From Acanthococcus lagerstroemiae (taxonomy: Eukaryota; Arthropoda; Insecta; Hemiptera; Eriococcidae), in contig CM063107.1 in NCBI GenBank assembly GCA_031841125.1, positions 67,777,814 through 67,841,813 of the forward strand: a stretch of 64,000 bases of DNA, given 5' to 3'. The notes below the pieces were generated by a model. The model was not told the origin of the DNA. It was given only the letters and a program-made list of their open reading frames with translations, and did not search any database. Position numbers and translations under genes: made by a program. Each line of letters opens with the position of its first letter. The first letter of the stretch is position 1. Positions 43,428 through 55,756 of this stretch are shown here, one piece after another.

Positions 43428-44250
43428 TTATACAATATTCACAAACACAGTGGTAGGCTCACGATCCAGTTCATAATGCCTGAATGGCTGTTTGAGAACT
43501 AGTAACTTGATAAGTCCATAGAAATTGAGTTTTTTTATTTCTAAAAGTTCGAAAATTTGATCGTTCTAAGTGTTAATTTTTTTTTCACACGATCTATTCA
43601 ATTTTCTTCAATGGGTTGTCGGTAAGTTGAATCACCAGTTTTGATTATGAATTTTGAGACCAAATTCAATCAGTGCAAAGTAACATTTTCAAGGGAGACA
43701 AAGTCGAAAAAGAAGGTATTTTTTTAAAATCGCCGATATTAGAAGACTATTGTATGAAAATGAAGGTAAAATTACTACTCGAGCAAAAATTTTTCGAGAA
43801 AACGTGTTTTAAAGCGAAAAATTGCTTCTTTCTGCATATTTTATATTCTATTTCAGGTGCCTTGGAGCATTCGTCCCCTTTGCCCCCTGGCTATATCACT
43901 GCCTCGTTGAACTCTTCATATCATAAACTATGTGTATCCTCAAGCCCCCCCCCCCGGTAAACAGTCAGCACCACCTACCGCAGATGGCTGGCTACGAGCC
44001 TGCTTTTATATTTTAATAAAAAGTTCAAATTTCCTAAATTTTAGGCTGTAGGGCAAACAGAGAATCTAGTAAGAACAGAATGGTCATTGAAATTCGAAAT
44101 TCAAAATTTGCTATCGACTTTCAGATTTTCGAAATGTCTTCCATATCTCAGCTTTGTTTCAACCTTTCAGATAACGGTCGATACTCAGCTTGATACCGTC
44201 GGCTTTTGACTGACTAGTCTCTGACAGGAGTCTTGGGTACTCCATTTTCA
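43428..44250. other. Unassigned sequence
   Basis: No gene recognised. The weak frame 43673-43960 has no domain. Poly-C at 43947-43957. Confidence 0.4.
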
Positions 44251-44254
44251 GAAA

Positions 44255-44364
44255 CGAAATTTGACTTTCAGTTTGGGGAGGTGAAGAAGAAAAAAAAATT
44301 CGCTGACAAAATCTTTTAAAAATTAAAAATTTGCCGATTTTTTAATCGAAAGATCATTTAATTG

Positions 44365-44395
<31 letters not shown>

Positions 44396-44480
44396 ATTTA
44401 TAAAAAATAAAAAATTTAAATGAACTGTTTCAAAATTTGCCGACTGCCAAATTATTGGAGGGAGTGACACCTCCCTATAG
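44255..44480 (+). repeat. Dispersed repeat, copy 2 of a pair
   Basis: It shares TTGACTTTCAGTTTGGGGAG and AAAATTTGCCGATTTTTTAA with 41360-41490, and contains an (AAAT)6 run (44369-44391). Confidence 0.55.
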
Positions 44481-47400
44481 TTTCGCCCCTGACGAAAGGA
44501 CTAACACAGAGTTAAGTCAAGTTGCTAAAGACCAAATCAATTTCTTGAATGTGGCTTGGAGGGAGAAGGTGTTGAAAAGTGACATACCGTAAATTGGGGC
44601 TATTTTACTTGTTTTAATATTCAATCCTCACCCGTTTTGAAATGCGTTTATTCAAAATTGCTTCCTAGTTTTGGTGCCATCTGAGCGATTTCAGGGAAGC
44701 GAGCTCCATCGAACACCCTGTAGTTTGAAAATGATTTTTCAATGTTTGACAAATGATGTAGGACAATTTTTCAAGTTTATATATTTGTTTTAGCACCGAT
44801 TCTATTATCCGAACGAGCTACCTATATGGCGATCCATCACTATCGCCAGTTATTCTCGTGCGAATGGCGAACAAATGATCTCATGAGTAGAGAAACATGA
44901 AATTGCAAAAGGGACGGTGTAAATAAGTATTCTGGTAACTTCCGATAAAAAAAAATGATGGAAAACTGTTTCGGGGCAAAAAGCTCGTAAAAGTTTGCAG
45001 TTCTGTTGGTACTCTTCTTGAAATTAGTTATACCTTTTTTCCTCATTTTCATTTTTTTTTTTTATTTGTTGTGTTCTTCAGCAGAGTCGATCCATGACGT
45101 TGCATAAGTTAAATGGTACTCGGTCTCTGCATTTATTCTAGGCTGGGAGGGGTCCAGGAGCTGTATTGATTCCGTTTCTAAAGAATAAAATCGTAAGTTA
45201 GATGTTCTATGTAGAGGAGAGGGAGGGTGTTTTGGACAGGACCAGATTTTGGACAGTCGATTTCTTAACTTTTTATACTGACTCAAAATCTATAATTCTT
45301 AGATGGTATTTTGGCAACACTGATAACTAAGTATTCCACGAAAAAAATTTATCGAGATCACCGTGATCCAGGAAGAAAAAAAAAAGTTTTTCTTGAGAAA
45401 ACTAATTGGCTTTGTGGATTATAAAATATGGTAGAATATGTTTTGTTAGTAAAACTGTACAAGTGTCTAAATTGGTCACCAAATAGAGCAAACATTTCAG
45501 AATATATTGCAAGTGTGTTTGTGGTGGAATTCTCCTCCAATTATTTTTCGATAATTAACAAAAAAATATAGCTACGAGAATATTTTGGACAGTGAAACGA
45601 GAGGATGTTTTGGACTCATTATTTAGCGTGTGAATTTAACATAGGTACATTATTTATGATGTGTGGGACAAAAGATCCACAAAATTCAAGAAATAATGTC
45701 TTCAAATCCACTCGATAAAAAAATATTCTTACTCCGTATGGGTAAAAGAATCACCTCTTCACGACCATGTAATCGTTTTTCTCTTTGGACTCACAATTTA
45801 AGTGAAATATTGAAAAATCTGATAACTGTCCGAAACATTCCCCCTCACCACCAAGTCTTCCAAAAAGGTTCGGTATCAACATTCTGTTATGGGGTAAATT
45901 TTTGGGTATTGACACCTAAAAAAGACAAAAGACTCATTTGCGAATGAAGGTAGCAAAATATTTTTAGTTTTTATTAAAAAATTATATTTTGGGTGGGCAT
46001 TGGAGGATAATCCTTCTTAAAACCGAGAGCTGATTCCTTGGTTTCAGTGTGTGTTCAAAATTGAGTAAATCAGGAATACTGTTTTGATAATCTTGTACAT
46101 TTGAAAAATATCAACGTTGCAACTTTTCAAACACTTAGGAATAAAGAACAGGTAAATCGTTCAAAAATGGAGTAGGTCCTTAATCTGGCCACTTTTTGTC
46201 TAAAGTGACCACTCGTAATCCTAAATTTCTCAGTTAGACGTTTAAGTTTTCCCTGCACGTAGTACGTACATACATAAGGATGATGTGCCAAATATGGCCA
46301 TTTTCGACCCTAATGTGGCCACTTGCGGTCCTCATAATATGATCACTCAAGTTTTCATTGTACATTTAGTTTTCAGTTTTTAGCATTTTATATACTTTTA
46401 CTACTGGGGTATACTCGAGCAAAACAGTAACGAAAAACCTAATGCATCCACCCCCGACACGAATTTAGTGGTCGACATTTACAATCTGCAGCCGTGTTGT
46501 TGCTGCATGACTGTAGTCCGTAGCCGTGTTATTGATAGAAACTTCCATGCCCCCTCCCCCGACACGAAGCCAGTCCTTATGATTTAGCTCTTCATTTTTT
46601 ATTAGGGTACGAAAGCATATAAAATGTTACACTACGTGTCTTTGCAGGAGACTCGTATTTTTTGGGCATTTGACTGACTCATAAACCAACTGACCTGACT
46701 GACCTTTGCACTGTTTGAATGCACGCTACATATGCCGCCTAAACCCTGCGAGAACTGCTCTGTTTTCGAGAACCGAAGGCCTCGATAGCTGATTCGTGAT
46801 AAGCTGTGTTTTTTCCCCTCCCCCTAAATGTTTTTCTTCGGATATGAAAATAGATCCCTGAAAATCTCAACCTAATTGGGCAATGTTAATCCGTGCCGAC
46901 TTGAGCTTTAAGTTCGAAAAACGCATATCCGAACGTGCCCGTAGATATCGCGGTTGCCATTGTCTGGCGCCCCGCGTAACGCAGCAATGAAACTACGCGC
47001 GGGACATTGAATTTGTTCATAGTTTTGAAGTTTTGGAGATTACTCTGATCGTCCTGCAAACTCTGCTTCCATGGTGGATTGGATTGTTGTTTCCTAACTC
47101 CTCCCTTACTGAGCCCTGCTTAGTCTTATTTTTTGTATTTGTTAGAAAGTAGTTGTTAAAGTAAAATAGGTGAAGTAAATTGAAAGAAAAGAATAAATCT
47201 TGAGAATCGGCAAGGTGGCCAGAAATAATATAGTTAAAAGCCAAATCTACCATTGAGCAATTTTTGAAAAAGCAATAAATTCCAGTCCTTAAGATGGCTA
47301 CATTAGTAACAGAAAGGGCATATTACGATGATTTTTAAAACCAACTTGCTTGCTTTTACGAGCACGTCTCATTAATTAAGTTAATCAGTGTCCCGGTGAC

Positions 47401-47690
47401 AGGAATGCATCTCTGGGGGAGGAGTAGGACGGAACCCCAAACGTCTTCCAGAGTTGGCAGCTATAACAAAATCGACTCTTAGTTGGCAAATTTCTAAAGA
47501 ATTTATGGTTTTTTTTTTTGCTCTATGCTTGTCGATTTTAAAAATGTTTTTAGTCAGATTGCAAAATCGCATTTTCAATTTGAGAAAAAGTTTAAATTTT
47601 CAGTTGACAAAATAAAGTTCTCCACAACCCCTCCCCCCTTCCAAAAAGTCGTTTCCGTGCGTCCTTGTCCATTGAATATTACAAGATTTC
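44481..47690. other. Unassigned 3.2 kb with small duplications
   Basis: No gene recognised. Local features: TTTTGGACAG words near 45230-45250 and 45583-45610; a diverged duplication TGGCCACTTTTTG/TGGCCATTTTCG with CTCGTAATCCT/TTGCGGTCCT (46190-46230 and 46300-46335); a CCCCCGACACGAA duplication (46448 and 46556); and the dispersed copy at 46598-46655. Confidence 0.4.
46598..46655 (+). repeat. Dispersed repeat, copy 2
   Basis: A near-identical match to 36296-36360 (TTATTAGGGTACGAAAGCAT and on). It is followed by GACTGACTC/CTGACCTGACTGACC words like those in the 17.0 and 18.5 kb inverted repeats. Confidence 0.7.
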
Positions 47691-48064
47691 AGATACGATG
47701 GCTTAGTGGCAATAGGTCGTAAGCCCAAAAAGTACAGTTTTCAGGAAACAAAAGAAAATGTTTTAAAAATTCTATTTTGTTAGACATTTAAATTTTTTGG
47801 TTTTTAGGGTTTATTAGAGAGCTCAGCTGATTAATTTTTATTGCTATTCATTCATAAAAAATAATTTTAGTGGGAGAAATTGTGGGTTACGACATATTGT
47901 AAGGTTAAGAAGTGGGGTTACGATGTATTTCCTTCATGAAAAATAAATTTGAAAAGAAAGAATGAAATGTTTCATTTAAAAATTAAAGCAGAGGAGGACA
48001 AAAACAAAAAATCTCAACGCAATTTCACCAATACAAAGTCCTCAGTAAATTATTAATAGTAGGT

Positions 48065-48695
48065 ACAAAGACAAAAACAAGAAAAGAAATTAGTTTTAGT
48101 TTGTACCTTTCATTTTCAGGTAAATAATAATTAGGTATTTGTAAATTGAAAGGATCGGAAATACTTAAGAAATAATTTTACAAAATAAGAGACCAGTTCC
48201 AAAATTTGGTTTATAATTAGAAACTTATGAAAAAACACAACAAACTATACCTATATCCAGGCTAAATTCAATTTGACAGTTGTCAAATTCTAACAAAGTT
48301 CTTTGCACGTACTGGTAATTGATAGGAAAAAAAAAAAAAAAAAAAAAAAAACGAAACAAAAACGAGAAAAGAAATTAGTTTTAGTTCGTAACTTTCATAT
48401 TCAGGTAAATAATAATTAGGTATTTGTAAATTGAAAGGATTGGAAATACTTAAAAAATAATTTTACAAAATAAGAGACCATAGTTCCAAAATTTGGTTCA
48501 TAATTAGAAACTTATGAAGGAAAACAACAAACTGTACCCGCTAAATTCAATTTGACAGTTGTCGAATTTTAACGAAGTTCTTAGCACGTAACTATGATAG
48601 GGGGAAAAAAAAACGAAACAAAAACGAGAAAAGAAACTATTTTTAAATTGTAAATTTCGGTTTCTGAAAATGGGTAATTCAACTGAAAAAGTCAA
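48065..48695 (+). repeat. About 285-bp tandem repeat, 2.3 copies, with poly-A
   Basis: AACAAGAAAAGAAATTAGTT (48078), AACGAGAAAAGAAATTAGTT (48361) and AACGAGAAAAGAAACTATTT (48622) open successive copies. Shared interior words include AATTTGACAGTTGTC and CAAAATAAGAGACCA. A 25-base A run (48328-48352) ends copy 1 and a shorter one ends copy 2. Confidence 0.85.
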
Positions 48696-49439
48696 GCACC
48701 ATCAGATTAATTACCAATAATTTTACAAAATTAACGAGTAATGTCAACATTATTGGTTTGTAACCATAACCTTAAAAAATAAATGATCAGAGGCAATATT
48801 CAAAATTAAATCATGCAAAATTTAACGAATCATAAAAATTATGGTAATCTAAAGGTAATCGTGTACAATTGGAGATTTAATGGAAGATTCATGATAATAT
48901 TCAGGTTCAACAGTTTTACTGATAGATGTAGAACCTAAAAAGAGATAGTATAGAACTTATAAAATCGGATGATAAAGTTGAAAGTATAGCAGATTAATGA
49001 TACAAACCTGTCGTGAGGCGAATTCGCATTCTCGCTCACGCCATCAAATCCTTGATCGATCACATCTCGTGGGACAGTTTCAAAGTATTAGTTCGCACTA
49101 GAATCGGTGTGCATTTCTCACCAAACCGAAATTGTCAACGGCACGTGTATGCTCAAATGGCCTTCATGTGGTTGTCACCAAGACGGCCACTGGTCGCACG
49201 ATCCTAATTAAAACGCAATATCGAAAAATCATACGCCTTCCTCGAGTTCTGAGAACTCGATCGATACTCTTCTTCATGGCCATGGCCTCGACAGTGCAAA
49301 ATACCCGCGAACGTTTGCCTGCCGCAGATTCTATATTTTGACGCCATCCCACACGCGCCAGAAGCAAATCCGAGAAAACTAAGAAAGTACAATGTACCTA
49401 TAATTTCTATACCTATATTTCACACTTATATTTCGAACC

Positions 49440-49875
49440 ATTCGCTCTGAACCGTGCAGCATACACGCGCCGGCCTTCAAAGATAGCCATCGTGTCCCTC
49501 GTGTCTCCGCTTACCTCATGGTGACATCTTCCGCATAGGCGGAGACATCGTCGTCAAAAATAATCGATCATTAGTATATAACTCCTGTACGGAGGTTCAC
49601 TCTTGGTCTTGGTTCTAAATCGCTCATGTCAGGTGGAGCTCTCGCGGATCTCTCTCGATCTAGCATCAATTCGGACTTAGAAATTTAAACTCAAAGTGTA
49701 GTCTTAATACTCTGTCGTGTCGGTAACCTAAAAGCCTAACAGCAACTGCTGAGAATATTATTCAAAGTATATTTCGAATTATTGGTGAAAAGTTTCAATA
49801 AACCTATTCAATTCAACTCCGACTCGACCGCATTATTTGTCGAGCCGATCACCTGTTATCGGGGGCTCGATCCAA
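49440..49875 (+). other. Possible LTR-like segment
   Basis: TATATAACTCC (49575-49585) resembles a TATA box and initiator region, and AATAAA is at 49797-49802. About 55 bp later GGGGGCTCGATCC (49861-49873) resembles a tRNA-Pro-type primer-binding site. That order fits an LTR followed by a PBS, but no TG...CA ends, second LTR or gag/pol frame was seen. Confidence 0.3.
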
Positions 49876-50054
49876 TCAGCCCCAGGGGCCACGCTGTGGA
49901 CCCCATCGTTCGCCATCTATCAACGGCAACGACACTCAATAGCCCAAAAGGCAAACCGTCCTCACGACAAAACCTTTATCTGCTCTCTGTTGTGCCAATT
50001 CTAACAACATCTGGCCTCGAGTTTGCCACATTTTCGTTTTATTAAATTTCGAAT

Positions 50055-50215
50055 GGACACACAACCAACTGAATCGAACCAAGCCGAAAACCCTGAGCTA
50101 AACTGAACTAAACAGAAGAACCAAAATTAATATGGAACCGTACCGAATGGAACCAAACTGAATCAAATCGAACCAAAACTCGAACCAAGCCGAAACAAAC
50201 CAAACTGAATCATAA
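50055..50215 (+). repeat. Degenerate pentamer run (CCGAA/ACCAA/CTGAA)
   Basis: A 5-bp period is visible (GGAAC CGTAC CGAAT GGAAC, CAAAC TGAAT CAAAT CGAAC). Confidence 0.6.
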
Positions 50216-50594
50216 CAACTCATTAAGAAAAAAAGAAAATCCAGACAATCAGAAAAACGATCATGAAATTAATCCTTTCCTTTCATATCATTCCATTATC
50301 ATTCTTGGGGTTACGAGGTTTTATCGCTCAAATACGCAGTCTTCCAGCAAAGTGGGCTCACGACTTGTTATCACCTGTGGGGTTACGACGTTTTGCAACA
50401 GAGTTTCACAGTGTTGGTTTACGAGGTATTCAAAAATAGTGAATTTTGATGCGTTCTATTGGTCGTGGGGTTACGACGTGTTTTTCATCAGATTCCTCGT
50501 TTTTTTTTTTTTTTTTTTTTTTTTTCGTTTAGAATAAATCTTAACCGCAAAATCGCTATTTTGTGAGTTACGGCCTATTGCCACTAAGCCATCG

Positions 50595-51885
50595 AATATT
50601 CAATTCGACTCATGTTAAATCGAGAAAACAAGAGTAAAAGTTTGTGGAGCCAACGCTTTTAATTTTTTTTTCCTGGAAAGTTCCAGATTTTAGCATAGAA
50701 CCTTGTAGTCATGTACTCAATTTTTTTTATAGATTATTCCCTTCTGTTTCACAATTTTTACGGCGTATTGATGTTCAATGTGGTCATAGTTGGACCTGTG
50801 GTCACATTTGGCACATCTGCCCAAGTCAATTTTGGGCTGTTTTATCTATTTTAGTTCATTGGTCAGTTTTGGACTCGAAATGCATATCTCTCACGTGACT
50901 CATGTACCCAAGAAATCAAGAAGTCTTCATTTTATTCGATATGCAAATGCGTAAATTTCTTTTATAAAAATTCAACTTAAGAACAATAAGATTTATTCTA
51001 TGAGCTGCCTTACGTATCGTATAATGTAATTTCATACCCCCCCGAATGAAATTCTTGTTTTCTATTTACATTTTTAGTGACTGTCAGAATCATTTATCCG
51101 GTTAATATCTTAGGTAAGTTATTCTAGACCAAACAAAATATTACGAGTCGTAAAATTAATTAAGCTCAGCGCCAAAAAGGACGCAATATTTCATTATTTC
51201 ACAAGAGGAGGGATATTTGCATATACAAACGACATGAAACATCGAGAACCTGTATTTCCTTTCGACGTATACATTTTCTGAAGTTCTCTTATGCAGACTG
51301 GGTCAACATTTTTAGTTTGTATTTTAAATATGAATTTATGAATTTATCTTCCCCTTTCCTTTGCGGTAAGAGGAAATTGTACTCGAAATTTGCATTTTAT
51401 TGTAGAATATTTAATTCACTTACGTGATCCCTGAAAGCCTGAAACTCAGTGCAGCTTCGCAATTTCGGCCTTTCCGCAGTGGCTATTATAAGGAAATTTG
51501 GAACTACTCGAAGTCTCATACCAATAAGGATGAGAGATAGGGGAGGAGGTAATATTTTAATCTGTAAAATAGCTGACGAAGTTTTACGGAGTGATCATAT
51601 AACCTCAGAAGGGAATACACTCGATACACGAAAACATCTTTTCAGGCAAACAACGTAACGTCTGCTTTATGGTTTACTTGGGACGTTCATTTTCTTATTT
51701 ATTTCTCTGGTTTTTAATTTTTGATGACAGAAAGAACAATTGTTCTGTTAGAAATCTGAAAATTTAATTGCGGGTTGTCAGATTCTTATGGGGGCGGTGG
51801 AGATCGAATAAACAATGAATTGCATTTATCCGAATTGAGCCTAAACTGAAAACTGAATTTCAAGAAAGCTGAATTATGTATGAGT
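50595..51885. other. Unassigned sequence
   Basis: No gene recognised. Open frames 50644-50898 and 51449-51658 lack motifs. Confidence 0.4.
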
Positions 51886-51889
51886 ATGA

Positions 51890-52470
51890 CTAAAAATCAC
51901 CTCAAAAGAAAAACCTAAAATAATTAAGAAACCACTAATAGACAAATTCGTTCACGAATGGATTCCAGTTCACAAAAAAGCCAATGCCTTCAAATTTCTA
52001 GCTAATGAGATCTCAAAAACCAATTCGGGTAGCATAAACGCATCCAATCTTCAATTGAAATATGTAACGCTAATAGAAAATATTCAGAAAACATACAATA
52101 CCTTCGGACTAACTAAAAACTAGAAAAATCAAAACTGGTGATAAATTAAGTAAGGAAACTAAATACCTGATCCACAAGTGTATAAGACTCAAACAGAAAA
52201 ACTAGTTCTCTGTAAACGACCGAATAGAACTATGCGAAAGGAATAAACTGATTAGAAAAATGATCAGGTATTATGCAAACAATTTCGAACGTGAGATCGC
52301 AATACCGATAGCTAATGAGAATTGGTCAAACAAAACTAGCTAGAAAGGCGGTGGCAATAGGCCGAACTCTTATTCCCAAAATTAAGTGCCAAAATGGCCG
52401 ATTAATCACTAACCGGGAAGAAATTGCCAAGCGGAGAAACTTCTATCTTCCACTGCACAGCGGATTGGAA
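51890..52470 (+). pseudogene. LINE linker fragment between endonuclease and RT
   Basis: The plus strand, across two frames and four stops, reads KPLIDKFVHEWIPVHKKANA, then KTGDKLSKETKYLIHKCIRL, NDRIELCERNKLIRKMIRYY and IKCQNGRLITNREEIAKRRN (52382-52430) followed by FYLPLHS. This is the lysine-rich linker of RTE/BovB-like LINEs, with the ETK-LI-K-R-LK, DRIEL-E-NK-I-RK and NG-(L/V)-ITN-EEI...FY..L motifs. No endonuclease or RT remains on either side. Confidence 0.6.
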
Positions 52471-52999
52471 GATCACTCAAGATGAAATAAAATAAGCCAT
52501 TTGGGATACATAAAATCCTAGGAAGCCTTATCGAATTTATGAGTTTTCTGAGTTGCTCACGTTTACTTGTGCAAGGTTTGTGAAAGGCAAAATTAGTAAG
52601 GTACATTTACCGTATCTCATTTCATTGATTTTCATAATACCAGGTGAAATAAGTGGATTCATTTTCAGTCATTCTTTTGACATGCTGTGCGGCACAGAGG
52701 CAAAAACTTCAATTTTACCCAACAAATGTGAACTCCATCCTTCGCAAGGCTTCCATTCACGTTAGTAATAACAAATTTCAGTTGAAGTTGGAAAAAAATC
52801 ATGAAAATTGAAAAGTAGCTACACATGTAACCTGATAGAAAATGTAACGAAATGAGTCAAACTTCACCACCGTAAAGAAAATTATCAGGTTATTTCACTT
52901 GATTTTTCCAATCGAGTTTATTTCCCTTTCACTTTCAAGAAGAAATTTGGATTGCAGGGCCCAAATTTGCGATGTTGTTCAATTTTTAACTCTAAATCG
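52471..52999. other. Unassigned sequence
   Basis: No gene or named repeat recognised. Confidence 0.4.
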
Positions 53000-55181
53000 A
53001 TTGTGCCCATTTGATGGAAAAATTGTTGAATTTCTGGTCCAAATCGGAGGCGGATCAAATATCTAATGCGATATTCGAAATCAGCGCCCCCCGAAAAATC
53101 AATTTTGTTACGCTGTTCAATTTATCTGTCCAAGTCTGTCTGCCCGCTTTGATGGGGAAAATGTTGAATTTGTGGTCCACATCGGCGTAAGATCAAAACT
53201 AAGATGCAATATTCAAAATCAGCAACTCCCCATCCCCTAAAAAAAAAAATTTGATAATTAGGGATTTTTGAGTCCAACTCAAGGCTGAATCTGATGCGGT
53301 ATTCAAATCAGCGGTTGAAAAAAACTTATTTCGAAACTTGTTCAAATTTTCATGCTGATTTAATGTTGCTCCTTTGCGCCCGAAATTTGGATTTTTATGT
53401 TCAAATCAGAGCCTGATCAGAAATCTGATGGGATATTCGAAATTACTAAATCACTAAAGCTGTATTTCGACATTACATTTGGAACCTTTTCATATAAGAT
53501 TCCAAAGGTGGTAGTACATTCAAGCCCCCCTTTTTGGGGAGAGAAAATTTTTGAGCCCATTTCTTAAAGTTCCTCGTTAACCTCCCATCGATCCGACTTC
53601 GTGATCAAAAAGAAAGAGGGAGATTTTCTTTTTACATCAGTGTTCAAGATATTAATTTATCCTTGTATATGAAATTGCATACTCAATTCCCCGTAAATAC
53701 GCGAGTAAGCTCAATATTCAACAGCGTCAAGTGGAATAGACTTCGGGCACTAATAACGAGTTATAATTTCGTTTCACTAGCGGGGTCGGATTTAGCAATG
53801 TACCCATGGGACCCCCCCCCCCCATTAACAGATCAACTAAGGCCCCAACAAACGAAAAAAATAAAAAAAAATAAAAAAAATAAAAACATTAGTTGTTTGC
53901 CGATTGCAAATTGGTTATCGATGTGTACGAAAAATGCCGACTTTAAAAAAACATCCCCGCATCTCTGGAAGATTACTAATTTTAAAAAGTGAGGAAGGGG
54001 CGCTACCAAACTCTGGTCCTGATGTCCGAAAATTCTAAATCCGGCCCTGTATGAAATGATACTCTTATTGCAGTTTTTAGAATCTTTGTTTGAAAGCTCT
54101 TGCTCCCTGAATGATACAATCTGCAATTTAGCGGCAAATAATTTCCAAAAATGAGTTCGGTGACCATTCAAACACACAAAATGATATTTATACTCCATTC
54201 TCAGAAATTCCTGAGCCCTAGACCCTTCCTCGTACCACTTTTTAATTTTATAGCCAAACTGATATCAAAATCGAATTGCGATTTTGAACCTCCCAGACGG
54301 TATCTCAATTCCATGATTACTACTAGTGAAAATTTAAGAGAGCATTAATAAAACGTTATTTTTGAAAGAAAAGAACATACAAGTTGTAAACCGTGGGACT
54401 TGAGAGCAAGAAGAAAGAAAGGAATAGATTTCAGAAGTTTTATGACGCGATCCACGAGATTGGTTCCAAATAATTATTTACAGATTCCCAGGAGGTTTCA
54501 ACCCGATCTGAGAAGGGGAAACGGGCCGCAAGCTCTCTCCCCTTCTTATGAGAAAATACATTGAGGTTTGTCTTTTTTCAGTAAATTGTATTTTCATCAG
54601 CCTGTAAGTACGCTTAAAATATGTAGATAGATATAAGTTTTGAATTGGATATTTAGCACTGATAGAGGGATCAAAAAAATCAAACACTAAAATTTTTTTG
54701 TTCATTATTGAATTTAATTTGATTTTTTTTTGTGTTGTTTTTTTGGCCCTCGAATCTATTTTTGTGATGAATCTTTGGTTGCGACCCCTTGGAATGCCAT
54801 CAGAGGGTGCTGAATCTCCATCATTGGTTTTTCTTCACCGTATGTCGAACTTCTCAAATTTTCATGCCAATTTATTGTTGCCCCTTTCGGACCCGAAATT
54901 AAAATTTTTGGGTCCAAATGAGAGGCGGATCAAAAGTCTGATGCGATATTCAAAATTAACGATCCAAAATAAAGCCTATTTCAACACTCTATTTGGTACC
55001 TTTTTATTTAAGATTCCTAAGGTGGTGGTACATTCAAGTCCCCCTTTTTGGGGAGAGGAAATTTTTTTGGGCCCTTTTACTTAAAGTTCATCGTTAACCT
55101 TCCTCCTCCCATCGATCCGACTTGGTGATCAGAATGAATGAGGGGGATTCTCTTTATACATTTTGTAATGTTAATTAAGAT

Positions 55182-55398
55182 AGAGGTCTGGTTGGCCGAG
55201 TGGATAGCGTGTTGGTCTCGGAATCCGGAGTTCCCGGGTTCGATCCCACGTCGCAACTTGCCAGATGTTCGAACTATAGGCCGGTTTTGCGGTCAGAAGT
55301 GAAGCGAGCTAAGATAGCTAGCAGCCTCCCCGACGTCTCTGAGGTAATGCTCGAAAGGGCGGATTCCAGGGCTCGGGTTGAGAGCAAATTAGAAAAGG
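55182..55398 (+). mobile_element. tRNA-derived SINE, copy 2, with 15-bp target duplication
   Basis: The head resembles a class II (Leu/Ser-like) tRNA: A box TGGCCGAGTGG (55193-55203) and B box GGTTCGATCCC (55237-55247), the internal promoter used by RNA polymerase III. The unrelated body has CCCCGACGTCTCTGAGG and ATGCTCGAAAGGGCGGATTC. The tail is AAATTAGAAAAGG. A perfect 15-bp duplication, AATGTTAATTAAGAT, flanks it (55167-55181 and 55399-55413). The best-preserved copy of the family in this window. Confidence 0.92.
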
Positions 55399-55756
55399 AA
55401 TGTTAATTAAGATGTTTCTGTATGTATATGGAATTGCATATTCAATTCCCCGTAAATACGCTAGTAAGCTCAACATTCAACAGCATCAAGTGAAATGGGT
55501 AATTGTTTCGGGCATTAATAATGAGTCATAATTTCGTCTCACCGGCGGTGCTGGATTTAGTGGTATATTCATGGGACTCAGTCCCCCCTCCCAACGGAGA
55601 GCATCCACCAAATGAAAAAATAATAATAATAGAAATAAAAACACTTGTTGTTTGTCGATGAACGAAAAATGCCAACTTTAAAAAAACATCCCCGCCTCTC
55701 TAGAAAATTACTGCTAAAAAGTGAGGAGGGGGCTTTACTAAACTCGGATCCTGGGG

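Larger units (their letters stand above)
47696..50594. mobile_element. 2.9-kb element bounded by 27-bp terminal inverted repeats
   Basis: 47696-47722 and, inverted, 50594-50568 match at 26 of 27 bases, beginning CGATGGCTTAGTGGCAATAG. Outside the repeats TGAATATT appears at both sides in inverted orientation (47672 and 50595). Near both ends a GGGTTACGAC word recurs (47885 and 47917; 50309, 50380, 50421 and 50468). The interior holds a 285-bp tandem repeat, an LTR-like stretch and a pentamer run. No transposase is visible. Confidence 0.6.

Noticed and set aside
50055..50215. Telomeric repeat
   Set aside because: The pentamers are not TTAGG or TCAGG and are too irregular.
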